A stretch of 10,671 nucleotides of DNA from Nitrosopumilus sp. BACL13 MAG-121220-bin23 (GTDB lineage: Archaea > Thermoproteota > Nitrososphaeria > Nitrososphaerales > Nitrosopumilaceae): positions 1 through 10,671 of the forward strand of contig LIAL01000040.1 of NCBI GenBank assembly GCA_001437625.1. The letters run 5' to 3'. The position numbers and the translations under genes were made by a program. This document shows positions 1 to 6,184 of this stretch, in pieces. The notes under the pieces were generated by a model. It saw only the letters and a program-made list of their open reading frames with translations, was not told where the DNA came from and searched no databases. Position 1 is the first letter of the stretch. Each line of letters starts with the position of its first letter.

Positions 1-1
1 T

Positions 2-457
2 ATTGTAAATACACACTATCATGATGATCATACAAGAGGAAATCAAGAAATGGTGGAATCTACACAAGCTCCTATAATTCAACATGAATCTTCAACATTA
101 AAAAATGATATTACTGTAAAAGATGGTGATTTTATTGAATTTGGTAATTCAAAATTAAAAGTTCTTCACACTCCTGGACATTCTGATGATGGTATTTGTT
201 TGGTCGGTGATGGAAATATTTTCTCAGGTGATACATTATTTGTTGGCAATTGTGGTAGAATTGATTTACCTGGAGGTAGTGCATCTAAACTTTATCATAG
301 TCTTTTTGATGTACTTCATTTCTTAGATGATGATTTAGTACTGTATCCTGGTCATAATTATGGTTCATCTAAAGTATCTACTATAGGAAAAGAAAAAATG
401 ACTAATATGATAATGCAAAAACGAACTGAGCAGCAGTTTGTTGATATGATGGGTTAG
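2..457 (+). CDS. MBL-fold hydrolase, ETHE1/glyoxalase II-like (5' end missing)
   Basis: The reading frame is open from base 2, so the gene begins upstream of the window and 151 residues are visible. The in-frame ATG at 50 is not the true start, because the metal-binding motif lies before it: visible residues 4-10 read THYHDDH, the HxHxDH signature of the metallo-beta-lactamase fold. Further ligands follow in order: H60 in TPGHSDD, D77 in SGDTLFVGNCGRIDLPGG, and H118 in YPGHNYG. The DTLFxGxxGRxDLPGG block is typical of the ETHE1/YcbL/glyoxalase-II-like branch, so a dinuclear or mononuclear metal thioester hydrolase or persulfide dioxygenase-type role is possible; the substrate cannot be read from the sequence. 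Its stop codon overlaps the cobT GTG by one base (TAGTG), so the two are co-transcribed and probably translationally coupled. The protein looks cytoplasmic. Confidence 0.85.
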   Translation: MVNTHYHDDHTRGNQEMVESTQAPIIQHESSTLKNDITVKDGDFIEFGNSKLKVLHTPGHSDDGICLVGDGNIFSGDTLFVGNCGRIDLPGGSASKLYHSLFDVLHFLDDDLVLYPGHNYGSSKVSTIGKEKMTNMIMQKRTEQQFVDMMG

Positions 458-1536
458 TGATATTTTTGGAAGATTTTGAATTATTTGGAAATACTAGACA
501 GGCTCAAAATTTCCTTGAATCTGTAAAATCTGAACGATTTCTTTTTTCTTTTGTAATGTCATATACCCAAACTTGTGAAATCCCGGGAATTACTATTGCA
601 GGTGCTAATAGTGCTTCAATGCAATATACGCCTCCAGCTGATGCAGAATACCTTCACTATGGATATTGCAAAACAATTGATGGCATTCCAATGACACCTG
701 ATGGCAAACCCACTCCTGGCCTTTTAACAAAAACTGCTTTAGAATCTGCAAGTATTCCTCATTTAACAATTAATGCTGGAAGTAAAATTACTCCCCAATT
801 ACCTTTTATTGAAACTGGTTTATCTTTTGGAAAAAATATTTTTGTTGAACCTGCAATGTCTGATTCTCAAGTTTCTACTGCTGTTGAATTTGGTAGAATC
901 GTTGGAAGAAACATGGCATCATTAACTGATTGTTTAGTGATTGGTGAAAGCATTCCTGCTGGAACCACAACTGCTTTAGCTGTATTGCGAGCTTTTGGTT
1001 TTGATGCAAAAGTAAGTTCTAGTATTCCTACTAATCCTACAAAATTAAAAAATGAAATTGTTGATTCGGCACTTAAAAGAATTGATTCTGATCATCCGTA
1101 TAGTATACTTGCAAAAGTTGGTGATCCTATGATTGCTTTTGTTGCAGGAATGCTAAGTTCTGCATCATCTATCTCTAAAGTTATGTTAGCTGGTGGAACT
1201 CAAATGACTGCCGTATTGGCATTTGCATCTAAAATTGGATTTAATGAAGAAAATACTGCAATTGGAACTACTTCATATATTACAAATGATAAAAATGCTA
1301 ATTTTACAAATCTTGTTGAAGAGATTGCAGACATACCTGCAATTTCTGTAAATCCTGGTTTACATAATTCAAAATATTCTGGACTAAAGGCATTTTCAGA
1401 GGGATATGCAAAAGAAGGTGTTGGTGCTGGAGGCTGTATTATCTCATCCATGCTAAAAACTGGAAATAATTCTTCAAAATTTTTGAATCTTGCAGAACAA
1501 GAATATGATAGATTATCTACTCTATCACTCCCTTAG
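457..1536 (+). CDS. cobT: Archaeal CobT-like nicotinate-nucleotide:dimethylbenzimidazole phosphoribosyltransferase (UPF0284 family)
   Basis: This 359-residue protein matches the archaeal CobT/UPF0284 family in length and motifs. CobT activates the lower-ligand base of cobalamin by moving phosphoribose from nicotinate mononucleotide to dimethylbenzimidazole. Visible family features are the GESIPAGTTTALAVL block (residues 163-177), the Gly-rich segment around AGGTQMTAV (245-253) and the C-terminal EGYAKEGVGAGG block (315-326). By analogy with bacterial CobT, E315 or E320 would be the candidate general base; this is inference. The start is GTG at 457, overlapping the upstream hydrolase stop. There is no ribosome-binding site of its own beyond the upstream coding end, so reinitiation is likely. 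Thaumarchaeota are known cobalamin producers, which fits. Sequence alone does not prove which base is used as substrate. Confidence 0.85.
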   Translation: MIFLEDFELFGNTRQAQNFLESVKSERFLFSFVMSYTQTCEIPGITIAGANSASMQYTPPADAEYLHYGYCKTIDGIPMTPDGKPTPGLLTKTALESASIPHLTINAGSKITPQLPFIETGLSFGKNIFVEPAMSDSQVSTAVEFGRIVGRNMASLTDCLVIGESIPAGTTTALAVLRAFGFDAKVSSSIPTNPTKLKNEIVDSALKRIDSDHPYSILAKVGDPMIAFVAGMLSSASSISKVMLAGGTQMTAVLAFASKIGFNEENTAIGTTSYITNDKNANFTNLVEEIADIPAISVNPGLHNSKYSGLKAFSEGYAKEGVGAGGCIISSMLKTGNNSSKFLNLAEQEYDRLSTLSLP

Positions 1537-1573
1537 ATCTATATGATCTCAAAAATCATACTTTTTAAAAATG

Positions 1574-1744
1574 TCAAAATCTTCTTTGCATTTTAATTTG
1601 TAATGTTGTGACAAGGCCAATTATTATCAAGATACTGCCAATGGGTAACAGATATTCAAATGTTGGATATGCAAAATATGTAATTAATACAACAATACCT
1701 GACAGGATAAATCCAACTATTCCATTTATGGCTAAATTAGTCAT
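1574..1744 (-). CDS. Small two-helix membrane protein, 56 aa
   Basis: A short ATG frame on the minus strand ends with TGA at 1576-1574. It encodes a 56-residue protein with two hydrophobic stretches: roughly residues 8-28 (GIVGFILSGIVVLITYFAY) and 31-50 (YLLPIGSILIIIGLVTTLQI). A short basic tail (KMQRRF) suggests that the C-terminus is cytoplasmic. The start codon lies three bases after the stop of the 36-residue Cys/His gene, a spacing typical of an operon. The function is unknown. Support for a real gene is the clean two-helix pattern with charged ends and the tight coupling to its neighbour; the plus-strand frame over this interval (1608-1850) has no protein-like character. Homologues in related genomes would settle it. 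Confidence 0.65.
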   Translation of the reverse strand: MTNLAINGIVGFILSGIVVLITYFAYPTFEYLLPIGSILIIIGLVTTLQIKMQRRF

Positions 1745-1747
1745 ATA

Positions 1748-1858
1748 TCAAAGGAGTAAATCAACTTGCATAACACATTTTCTATGGTACCAATGTTTAT
1801 TTCTTATTCTAGGATCCAGTCGAATTTCTTTTTTACACAGTGTACAATGAATAATCAT
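1748..1858 (-). CDS. Tiny Cys/His protein, probable zinc finger, 36 aa
   Basis: An ATG frame on the minus strand encodes 36 residues with a zinc-site pattern: C5-T-L-C8, then H22-W-Y-H25-R-K-C28. The CxxC plus HxxHxxC spacing, with basic residues between (KKEIRLDPRIRNK), resembles a minimal zinc finger such as those found in small nucleic-acid-binding archaeal proteins. The ATG at 1858 follows the glmS stop by 79 bases and the TGA at 1750-1748 is three bases before the next small membrane-protein gene, so the three may form one transcript. No Shine-Dalgarno site is visible. The codon pattern and the paired metal ligands make chance unlikely, but the function is unknown. Confidence 0.65.
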   Translation of the reverse strand: MIIHCTLCKKEIRLDPRIRNKHWYHRKCVMQVDLLL

Positions 1859-1908
1859 TAGGCTACTAATCACTGCAACAAATTATCTTAAGAAACATGG
1901 GTTATTGT

Positions 1909-1915
1909 AAAAAAA
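1909..1915 (-). terminator. T-run downstream of glmS (weak terminator candidate)
   Basis: On the minus strand a run of seven T lies inside a T-rich stretch 23-29 bases after the glmS stop. The stop itself sits in a short palindrome, AAGTAG-T-CTACTT (1930-1942 on the plus strand). Archaeal termination often relies on T-runs alone, so partial termination here is plausible; downstream small genes could still be read through. The palindrome loop is too short for a normal hairpin. Confidence 0.3.
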
Positions 1916-1937
1916 GTAAATCTAACTATGAAGTAGT

Positions 1938-3695
1938 CTACTTTACTGTAACTGATTTTGCTAAATTTCTAGGATAATCTGGATCTGTATCTTTTTCAAG
2001 TGCTGCATAATATGCTAGTAATTGTATTGGAATGATTTCTGAAATTGGATATAATATTTCATGTATTTTTGGAATTTGAATCCAATAATCATAGATATCA
2101 CTTTCAATATCTGAAACTCCAATAATTTTTGCTCCACGAGCTTTAATCTCTCTTGCAGTCGTTAATGTGTCCGTATATGTTGAATCATTTGGATTGATGA
2201 TTATTGCAAAAACATTTTTATCCATTAACGCAAGTGGACCGTGTTTTAATTCACCTCCTGCAATTCCTTCTGCATGAATGTAGGTCAATTCTTTAAGTTT
2301 TAATGCTGCTTCTATTGCAATTGGATAATTTATTCCTCTACCTAAAATGTAAATGTCTGACACATTTTTTAACTCTTGAGCAATTTTTTTAATTTTAGTT
2401 GTATTTTGTATTATTTCTAAAATTGACTCTGCAAATTGGTTAAAATCAATTGTTATGCTACCACTTAATTTTTGTACAATTTTGTATAATATTATTAATT
2501 GTGCTGTAAAACTTTTTGTTGCAGCTACTCCTATTTCTGGCCCGCAATTCATTCCTAATACCACGTCTCCCTTACGTGTAAGTGATGATGTCAGTAAATT
2601 AACAATGGAAATAATTTTACAGTTTAATTTTTTTGCAATTCTTACTGCCTCTAAAACATCTGCACTTTCTCCACTTTGAGAAATTGCAATAAATACTGAA
2701 TTTTCTTCAATAGTGTATGGTGCAAATTGAAGCTCACTTGCAATTATTGGTTCTGATTTGATTTTAGCATATTTTGATAAAATTTGTTTTGCAATAAGTG
2801 CCGCATTATAGCTTGTTCCGCTGCCTGTAATGTAGATATTTTTTGCATTTTTGATGTATTCTACTGCTTTTTCAATGCCTTCTACTGTTGTTTCTCCAGC
2901 TTTTAAAATCACATCTGGTTGTTCATAAATTTCTTTTAATGTAAAATGTGCAAAATCTCCTTTATACGTATCTCCAAATTCTTTTGAAACTTTTGTAATT
3001 TCATATTTCATATTTTCTCCATCAAAATCTATAATTTGAAATTCTTTATTCTTCACAATCACAAAATTTCCACTTTTCATGTATATGGCATTATCTGTAT
3101 ATTCAATAAATCCTAAAACATCACTTGACAAAAAGACATTTTCTTGACCGACCCCTATAATTAGTGGTTCATGAAATCTAGCTGCTGCAAGTTCACCGTT
3201 TTCAAACATTGCAACAAATGCATAATGACCTTTAATTTGAGAAACTGTTTTCATAATTGTTTCCTTTACATCGTTTGTAGTTTCATAATTTTTTTGAAGT
3301 AAGTTTGCAATTATTTCACTGTCTGTTTCACTTTTGAAATTATACCCTTCATCTTCTAATTGTTTTTTTAGTTCTTCAAAATTTTCTATTATTCCGTTGT
3401 GCACTATTGCAATTTTTCCAGAATTACTTGAATGTGGATGTGCATTAAGTTCTGTAACTGTTCCATGTGTTGCCCATCTTGTATGACCTATACCTGTTTT
3501 ACCTGGCAGTGAATCTAATTGAATTTTTGAATTCACTTCGTTTACTTTACCGATTCCTTTTTTTAATTCGATTCTATTTTTTGATTCTGTTGCAACTCCT
3601 ACGCTGTCGTATCCTCTGTACTCCATTCGTTTGAGTCCTTTTACAATAATTGGGGCTGCAATTTCATTTCCGGAATAACCAATAATTGAACACAT
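1938..3695 (-). CDS. glmS: Glutamine--fructose-6-phosphate aminotransferase (isomerising)
   Basis: This 585-residue enzyme makes glucosamine-6-phosphate from fructose-6-phosphate and glutamine, the first step to UDP-GlcNAc used for surface glycans and N-glycosylation. The N-terminal class II glutaminase domain (about 1-220) has Cys2 as nucleophile after Met removal (MCSIIGYSG), the HTRWATHG block (71-78), the HNGIIEN block with N100-G101, and SETDSE with D125. Two SIS domains follow: the first with TGSGTSYNAALIAKQ and SQSGESADVLEA, the second with LGRGINYPIAIEAALKLKE and GELKHGPLAL. The C-terminus DPDYPRNLAKSVTVK is the usual GlmS ending and closes the active site. Length is normal for the family. 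The ATG at 3695 lies 50 bases after the rps4 stop; a TAAATA box at 3727-3722 suggests its own promoter in addition to read-through from the ribosomal genes. Confidence 0.97.
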   Translation of the reverse strand: MCSIIGYSGNEIAAPIIVKGLKRMEYRGYDSVGVATESKNRIELKKGIGKVNEVNSKIQLDSLPGKTGIGHTRWATHGTVTELNAHPHSSNSGKIAIVHNGIIENFEELKKQLEDEGYNFKSETDSEIIANLLQKNYETTNDVKETIMKTVSQIKGHYAFVAMFENGELAAARFHEPLIIGVGQENVFLSSDVLGFIEYTDNAIYMKSGNFVIVKNKEFQIIDFDGENMKYEITKVSKEFGDTYKGDFAHFTLKEIYEQPDVILKAGETTVEGIEKAVEYIKNAKNIYITGSGTSYNAALIAKQILSKYAKIKSEPIIASELQFAPYTIEENSVFIAISQSGESADVLEAVRIAKKLNCKIISIVNLLTSSLTRKGDVVLGMNCGPEIGVAATKSFTAQLIILYKIVQKLSGSITIDFNQFAESILEIIQNTTKIKKIAQELKNVSDIYILGRGINYPIAIEAALKLKELTYIHAEGIAGGELKHGPLALMDKNVFAIIINPNDSTYTDTLTTAREIKARGAKIIGVSDIESDIYDYWIQIPKIHEILYPISEIIPIQLLAYYAALEKDTDPDYPRNLAKSVTVK

Positions 3696-3721
3696 TCTAA
3701 TTTTATTTTGTAATTAAGGGG

Positions 3722-3727
3722 TATTTA
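3722..3727 (-). promoter_or_regulatory. Possible TATA box of glmS
   Basis: On the minus strand TAAATA lies in the rps4-glmS gap, centred about 29 bases before the glmS ATG. This matches the spacing expected for a leaderless transcript. The match is short and AT-rich sequence is common here, so this is a weak call. Confidence 0.3.
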
Positions 3728-3745
3728 CTGATAATGATGCTTTGA

Positions 3746-4351
3746 TTAGTTTGTTGAAGGCTTGTCTTCTTTTGTTGTTTCAGCAGGTGCTGTTGTTTCA
3801 ACTTCTTCTTCGCCTTCAGCAGGTGTTACAATTTTAGGTTCTTTTGCTTTATTTGCTTCTAACATTTGTGGAATTTTTGATTCAGGCGTAAAGTGAATGT
3901 TGCTTTCTTCTTCTACTGTAACTGTATATGATGGAATGTCTATTTTTCTCTCTCCAATCATTATATGACCGTGAATTACTGCTTGTCTTGCTTGATATGG
4001 TGTTTTAAATCCTAATTTGGATGAAACAATTGTTTGTAATCTACGTGCAAGTAAATCTGTAGGTTTCAAATTAAGTACATCATCTAATGTTGCTTCAGTT
4101 GATATTAGACCAATTCTTGAAAGTGATTTCAATAATATTGGTTCTTTTTCATCTCTAACTTTTTGTGTTAATGCAAGTAATGATCTTGCTTGTTGTCTTA
4201 CACGAGATAATTCTGTGTGTGCTTTCCATAATTCTCTTTTTGTTCTTAATCCAAATGTACCTAGAGTCTGTAATTCTTCCATTTTTAAGTCATAATTAAG
4301 TGGTCTTTTTGGTTTACGCCAAGTTTTACGTGGATATTTTGGATCTCCCAT
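3746..4351 (-). CDS. rps4: Small ribosomal subunit protein uS4 (archaeal type)
   Basis: This is uS4, a primary 16S rRNA-binding protein of the 30S subunit. The 201-residue sequence starts MGDPKYPRKTWRKPKRPL, typical of archaeal/eukaryotic S4/S9e, and contains the S4 RNA-binding domain from about 101 (LLARRLQTIV..QARQAVIHGHIMIGERKIDIPSYTV). The core ends near residue 165. From 171 on there is an acidic, Thr/Pro-rich low-complexity tail (EGEEEVETTAPAETTKED) that looks disordered and is not part of the core fold. The ATG at 4351 is nine bases after the uS13 stop, so the two are in one operon. In many archaea S11 and RNA polymerase subunit D follow S4; here glmS follows instead. Confidence 0.97.
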   Translation of the reverse strand: MGDPKYPRKTWRKPKRPLNYDLKMEELQTLGTFGLRTKRELWKAHTELSRVRQQARSLLALTQKVRDEKEPILLKSLSRIGLISTEATLDDVLNLKPTDLLARRLQTIVSSKLGFKTPYQARQAVIHGHIMIGERKIDIPSYTVTVEEESNIHFTPESKIPQMLEANKAKEPKIVTPAEGEEEVETTAPAETTKEDKPSTN

Positions 4352-4360
4352 TCATAACAC

Positions 4361-4921
4361 CTATTCTTTTTTCTCCGCTGCTGCTGGTTTTGCTGCTGCT
4401 GCTGGTTTTGCTGCTGCTGCTGGTTTTGCTGCTGCTGGTGCCCCTGCATTTCCTTTCTTAACTGGAGCTGCCAATCCGCCTTTTGCTACGCCAACTGCTC
4501 CTCCTCTTCTACCTGATGTTCTGGTTCTTTGTCCTCTAACCTTTAGACCGCTTAGATGACGATAACCTCTCCAACTTACGGTTACTCTTTCTCTTTCAAT
4601 ATCATTTCTTAATGTAAATGGAATATCTGATGTTAACAGGTGCATATCTTTTCCAGTCTCAATATCTTTTTGTCTATTGAGGAACCATAATGGAAATTTT
4701 GCTTCTATTGGGTTTAAGATTAATTTTTCAATTGCTTGAACATTTTCTTCTGTAAGATAACCAATATTGGAATTTTGATTAATTTTTAAAGTTGATGATA
4801 TTGCTGTTGCAAAATTAAACCCTATTCCTTTAATTTGAGTTAATCCTACGATAAGCTTTCTTTCTCCTGGAATATCGTTACCGACGATTCTTACAATGTG
4901 GCTATATTCTTGGCTACTCAA
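4361..4921 (-). CDS. rps13: Small ribosomal subunit protein uS13 with Ala/Lys/Pro tail
   Basis: uS13 sits in the 30S head and contacts the 50S subunit and P-site tRNA. The 186-residue protein has the archaeal form: YSHIVRIVGNDIPGERKL at the N-terminus, the helix-hairpin-helix GLTQIKGIG (26-34), and the signature RGYRHLSGLKVRGQRTRT (118-135). From about 150 to the end is an added low-complexity tail with KPAAAA units. The start is TTG at 4921. Going upstream in frame there is no ATG before a stop, and the nearest upstream ATG is out of frame; a TTTTTAT box at 4954-4948 puts the expected transcript start almost on the TTG, which supports it. uS4 follows nine bases downstream. Confidence 0.95.
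   Translation of the reverse strand: MSSQEYSHIVRIVGNDIPGERKLIVGLTQIKGIGFNFATAISSTLKINQNSNIGYLTEENVQAIEKLILNPIEAKFPLWFLNRQKDIETGKDMHLLTSDIPFTLRNDIERERVTVSWRGYRHLSGLKVRGQRTRTSGRRGGAVGVAKGGLAAPVKKGNAGAPAAAKPAAAAKPAAAAKPAAAEKKE
4377..4439 (-). repeat. 18-bp tandem repeat coding the KPAAAA units of the uS13 tail
   Basis: On the plus strand, GGTTTTGCTGCTGCTGCT recurs with starts at 4386, 4404 and 4422, an 18-bp period. Translated on the minus strand it gives about three copies of KPAAAA near the C-terminus of uS13. Such an in-frame repeat can change copy number by slippage without disturbing the ribosomal core. Confidence 0.85.
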
Positions 4922-4947
4922 GTATTCAAAAATTCTTAGAAACCCCG

Positions 4948-4954
4948 ATAAAAA
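4948..4954 (-). promoter_or_regulatory. TATA-like box for the rps13-rps4 operon
   Basis: On the minus strand the sequence ATGGTTTTTATCGGGG contains TTTTTAT, centred 30 bases before the TTG start of rps13. This predicts transcription starting within a few bases of the start codon and a leaderless message. Confidence 0.45.
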
Positions 4955-5038
4955 CCATGCTGGGCGTTACTCTTTCAGTTTGTTTTATGTTACTTTTTGA
5001 TAGATCATAATAGATCTGTGCTTACTTTGGATGTATTT

Positions 5039-5191
5039 TCATCTAAAATCTTCATCATTTGTCCAATCGTTACCTTGAACATTCCACTGATTGCATTTAC
5101 AGCATTTTTTAACTCCTCTTTGTGCGTCTATTTCTACACAAAAACAATGCTCTCCTTTACCTGATGGATCTTGACTGCAGAGTTTTTGCAT
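5039..5191 (-). CDS. Cys-rich small protein, probable metal-binding, 50 aa
   Basis: An ATG frame on the minus strand, ending with TGA at 5041-5039, encodes 50 residues. Metal-ligand candidates are dense and clustered: C5, then H15-C16-F-C18, then C30-C31-K-C33, followed by an acidic C-terminus (NDWTNDEDFR). The two CxC-type clusters 12 residues apart suggest a zinc-binding fold or another small metal site. There is no signal peptide or membrane segment, so it is likely cytoplasmic. It lies upstream of rps13 on the same strand with a 117-base gap containing the rps13 TATA box, so it is probably a separate unit, divergent from the winged-helix gene at 5278. Function unknown. The clustered Cys residues make a chance frame unlikely. 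Confidence 0.7.
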   Translation of the reverse strand: MQKLCSQDPSGKGEHCFCVEIDAQRGVKKCCKCNQWNVQGNDWTNDEDFR

Positions 5192-5246
5192 ATTTTACTG
5201 ACCTTTTATTTCTTAATTATTCTATTGCCTTAAATAATTCAAAAAG

Positions 5247-5252
5247 TTATAA
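5247..5252 (+). promoter_or_regulatory. TATA box of the winged-helix gene
   Basis: TTATAA in AAAGTTATAACTTTC is centred about 28 bases before the ATG at 5278, the spacing expected for a leaderless archaeal transcript. The box sits inside the short palindrome AAAGTTATAACTTT. Confidence 0.45.
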
Positions 5253-5277
5253 CTTTCTAATTTCTTGCATTTAGATA

Positions 5278-5589
5278 ATGAGTGAATCTTTTGACAGGGA
5301 AAAAATTGTTGATTGTATGTTTGATCCTATAACCTCTGAGATATTGGCAGAATTAGAAGATGGAAAAAAAGAATGTTCTATTTTATCTCACCAATTTTCC
5401 ATGTCTGAATCTGATCTCTTGAAAAGACTTGATTACTTGATAGAGTATAATTTTATTTTTAAAACATTTGAAAATGATAAATGTTTTTTATCTGCAAATG
5501 CTGAAAAACTTGGTTCTTTACTTGAAGGTAGTGATGCTTTTGATGGTGCCATTAATGGTTTGGAAACCATGGACAGCTATCTAAACTGA
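5278..5589 (+). CDS. Small winged-helix protein, possible transcription regulator, 103 aa
   Basis: The sequence reads as a compact winged helix-turn-helix of the ArsR-like type: helix 1 around 16-28 (FDPITSEILAELED), helix 2 around 32-40 (ECSILSHQF), recognition helix 43-57 (SESDLLKRLDYLIEY) and a wing around 58-72 (NFIFKTFENDKCFLS). The C-terminal 30 residues (AEKLGSLLEGSDAFDGAINGLETMDSYLN) are acidic and may form a dimerisation helix. No obvious metal-binding Cys/His cluster is seen; the Cys residues are at 13, 33 and 69. Small stand-alone winged-helix proteins are numerous in Thaumarchaeota, and the target is unknown. Its last nine bases overlap the 3' end of the convergent membrane-protein gene. 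The acidic character leaves open a protein-binding rather than DNA-binding role. Confidence 0.75.
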   Translation: MSESFDREKIVDCMFDPITSEILAELEDGKKECSILSHQFSMSESDLLKRLDYLIEYNFIFKTFENDKCFLSANAEKLGSLLEGSDAFDGAINGLETMDSYLN

Positions 5590-6087
5590 TTTTCTTTTAT
5601 TTCTAATTTCATATATCGCCACAATTACCAATCCTCCCATTCCAATAATTGTGCACAACGTTGAACTGCTTGTAATTATGAGTTTTTTATCTGTATCTGG
5701 AAGTGGGCCAATTGCACCAGCTACATAACTTTCTTTATAATCTGAACTTTGAATAATTAATTCATAGTTTCCAGAATTCAATATTTTGAATTCTTGTTCT
5801 ACTGTATCTATGTCTATTTTTTTTGAGATTATTTCTATATCTAATGGATCAATTATTTTTGCAGAAAATGTATTTTCTTTAAAGTCCATTATTTGAACTG
5901 CAAAAATTCCAACTGGTGTTTTATCTTTATCCAAATTGACTGAAATTGTAATTACTTGTTCTGTATTCACTTTCCCATTACCTTGTGCTATTCCTTCTAA
6001 CGTAATTTGATTTTCAATTACAGATATCCCTAGACCTGCAGCTATCAATATTCCAAAAATTACTATGAATAATCCTGTTTTTTGCAC
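5581..6087 (-). CDS. Membrane protein with extracytoplasmic beta domain, 168 aa
   Basis: Not recognised as a named family. An N-terminal hydrophobic helix (about 5-25, LFIVIFGILIAAGLGISVI) is followed by a roughly 115-residue beta-rich segment of alternating hydrophobic and polar residues (ITISVNLDKD, NYELIIQSSD, YVAGAIGPLPDTD). A second helix spans about 141-160 (TLCTIIGMGGLVIVAIYEI), ending in a basic tail (RNKRKSV). The likely topology is both ends inside with the beta domain outside. The start is GTG at 6087; no in-frame ATG precedes the first helix, and a TTTAAA box centred 26 bases upstream supports a leaderless GTG start. It is divergent from the multicopper oxidase across a 130-base control region, so shared regulation is possible. 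Its 3' end overlaps the winged-helix gene by nine bases. Confidence 0.75.
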   Translation of the reverse strand: MQKTGLFIVIFGILIAAGLGISVIENQITLEGIAQGNGKVNTEQVITISVNLDKDKTPVGIFAVQIMDFKENTFSAKIIDPLDIEIISKKIDIDTVEQEFKILNSGNYELIIQSSDYKESYVAGAIGPLPDTDKKLIITSSSTLCTIIGMGGLVIVAIYEIRNKRKSV

Positions 6088-6110
6088 AAGATTTGTTCTG
6101 TTTTCTTTGT

Positions 6111-6116
6111 TTTAAA
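6111..6116 (-). promoter_or_regulatory. TATA box of the 168-aa membrane-protein gene
   Basis: TTTAAA on the minus strand is centred 26 bases before the GTG start at 6087. It is immediately preceded on that strand by TTAGG (6121-6117), the same core seen in the operator-like repeats on the other side of the divergent region. Confidence 0.5.
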
Positions 6117-6117
6117 C

Positions 6118-6154
6118 CTAATTTTTTGATTTTGAGTCTTTGATAAAAAATTAG
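6118..6154. repeat. 10-bp perfect inverted repeat in the divergent control region
   Basis: CTAATTTTTT (6118-6127) and AAAAAATTAG (6145-6154) are exact reverse complements separated by 17 bases. The left arm touches the minus-strand TATA box and the right arm overlaps the first 14-bp tandem repeat. It could be a regulator site or a structural element; an AT-rich chance match cannot be excluded. Confidence 0.6.
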
Positions 6155-6183
6155 ATTAGGCTAAAAAAGTTAGCTTAGGGTAA
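6151..6183 (+). promoter_or_regulatory. Tandem 14-bp operator-like repeats upstream of the MCO-ZIP operon
   Basis: TTAGATTAGGCTAA (6151-6164) and TTAGCTTAGGGTAA (6170-6183) match at 12 of 14 positions and start 19 bases apart. The second copy abuts the TATA box. The first copy with flank, TTAGATTAGGCTAAAAAAG, agrees with the DtxR/IdeR-type consensus TTAGGTTAGGCTAACCTAA at 14 of 19 positions by eye. A metal-dependent DtxR-family repressor or activator is therefore a reasonable guess for a metal-transport operon; the regulator itself is not in the window unless the small winged-helix gene serves. Confidence 0.5.
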
Positions 6184-6184
6184 A

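Noticed and set aside
1535..1549. AGATC-N5-GATCT at the cobT end, resembling AGATC-N6-GATCT at 5002-5017.
   Set aside because: Five-base arms are short and expected by chance; no T-run follows directly to make a terminator, and the two sites have different contexts.
1608..1850. An 80-codon plus-strand frame between cobT and glmS.
   Set aside because: It is antisense to two better small minus-strand genes; its product has no coherent features, while the minus frames show metal ligands and membrane helices.
4922..5038. Possible tRNA or small RNA in the gap upstream of rps13.
   Set aside because: No T-loop (GGTTCRANNCC) or cloverleaf pairing could be found; the only clear element is the TATA-like box.
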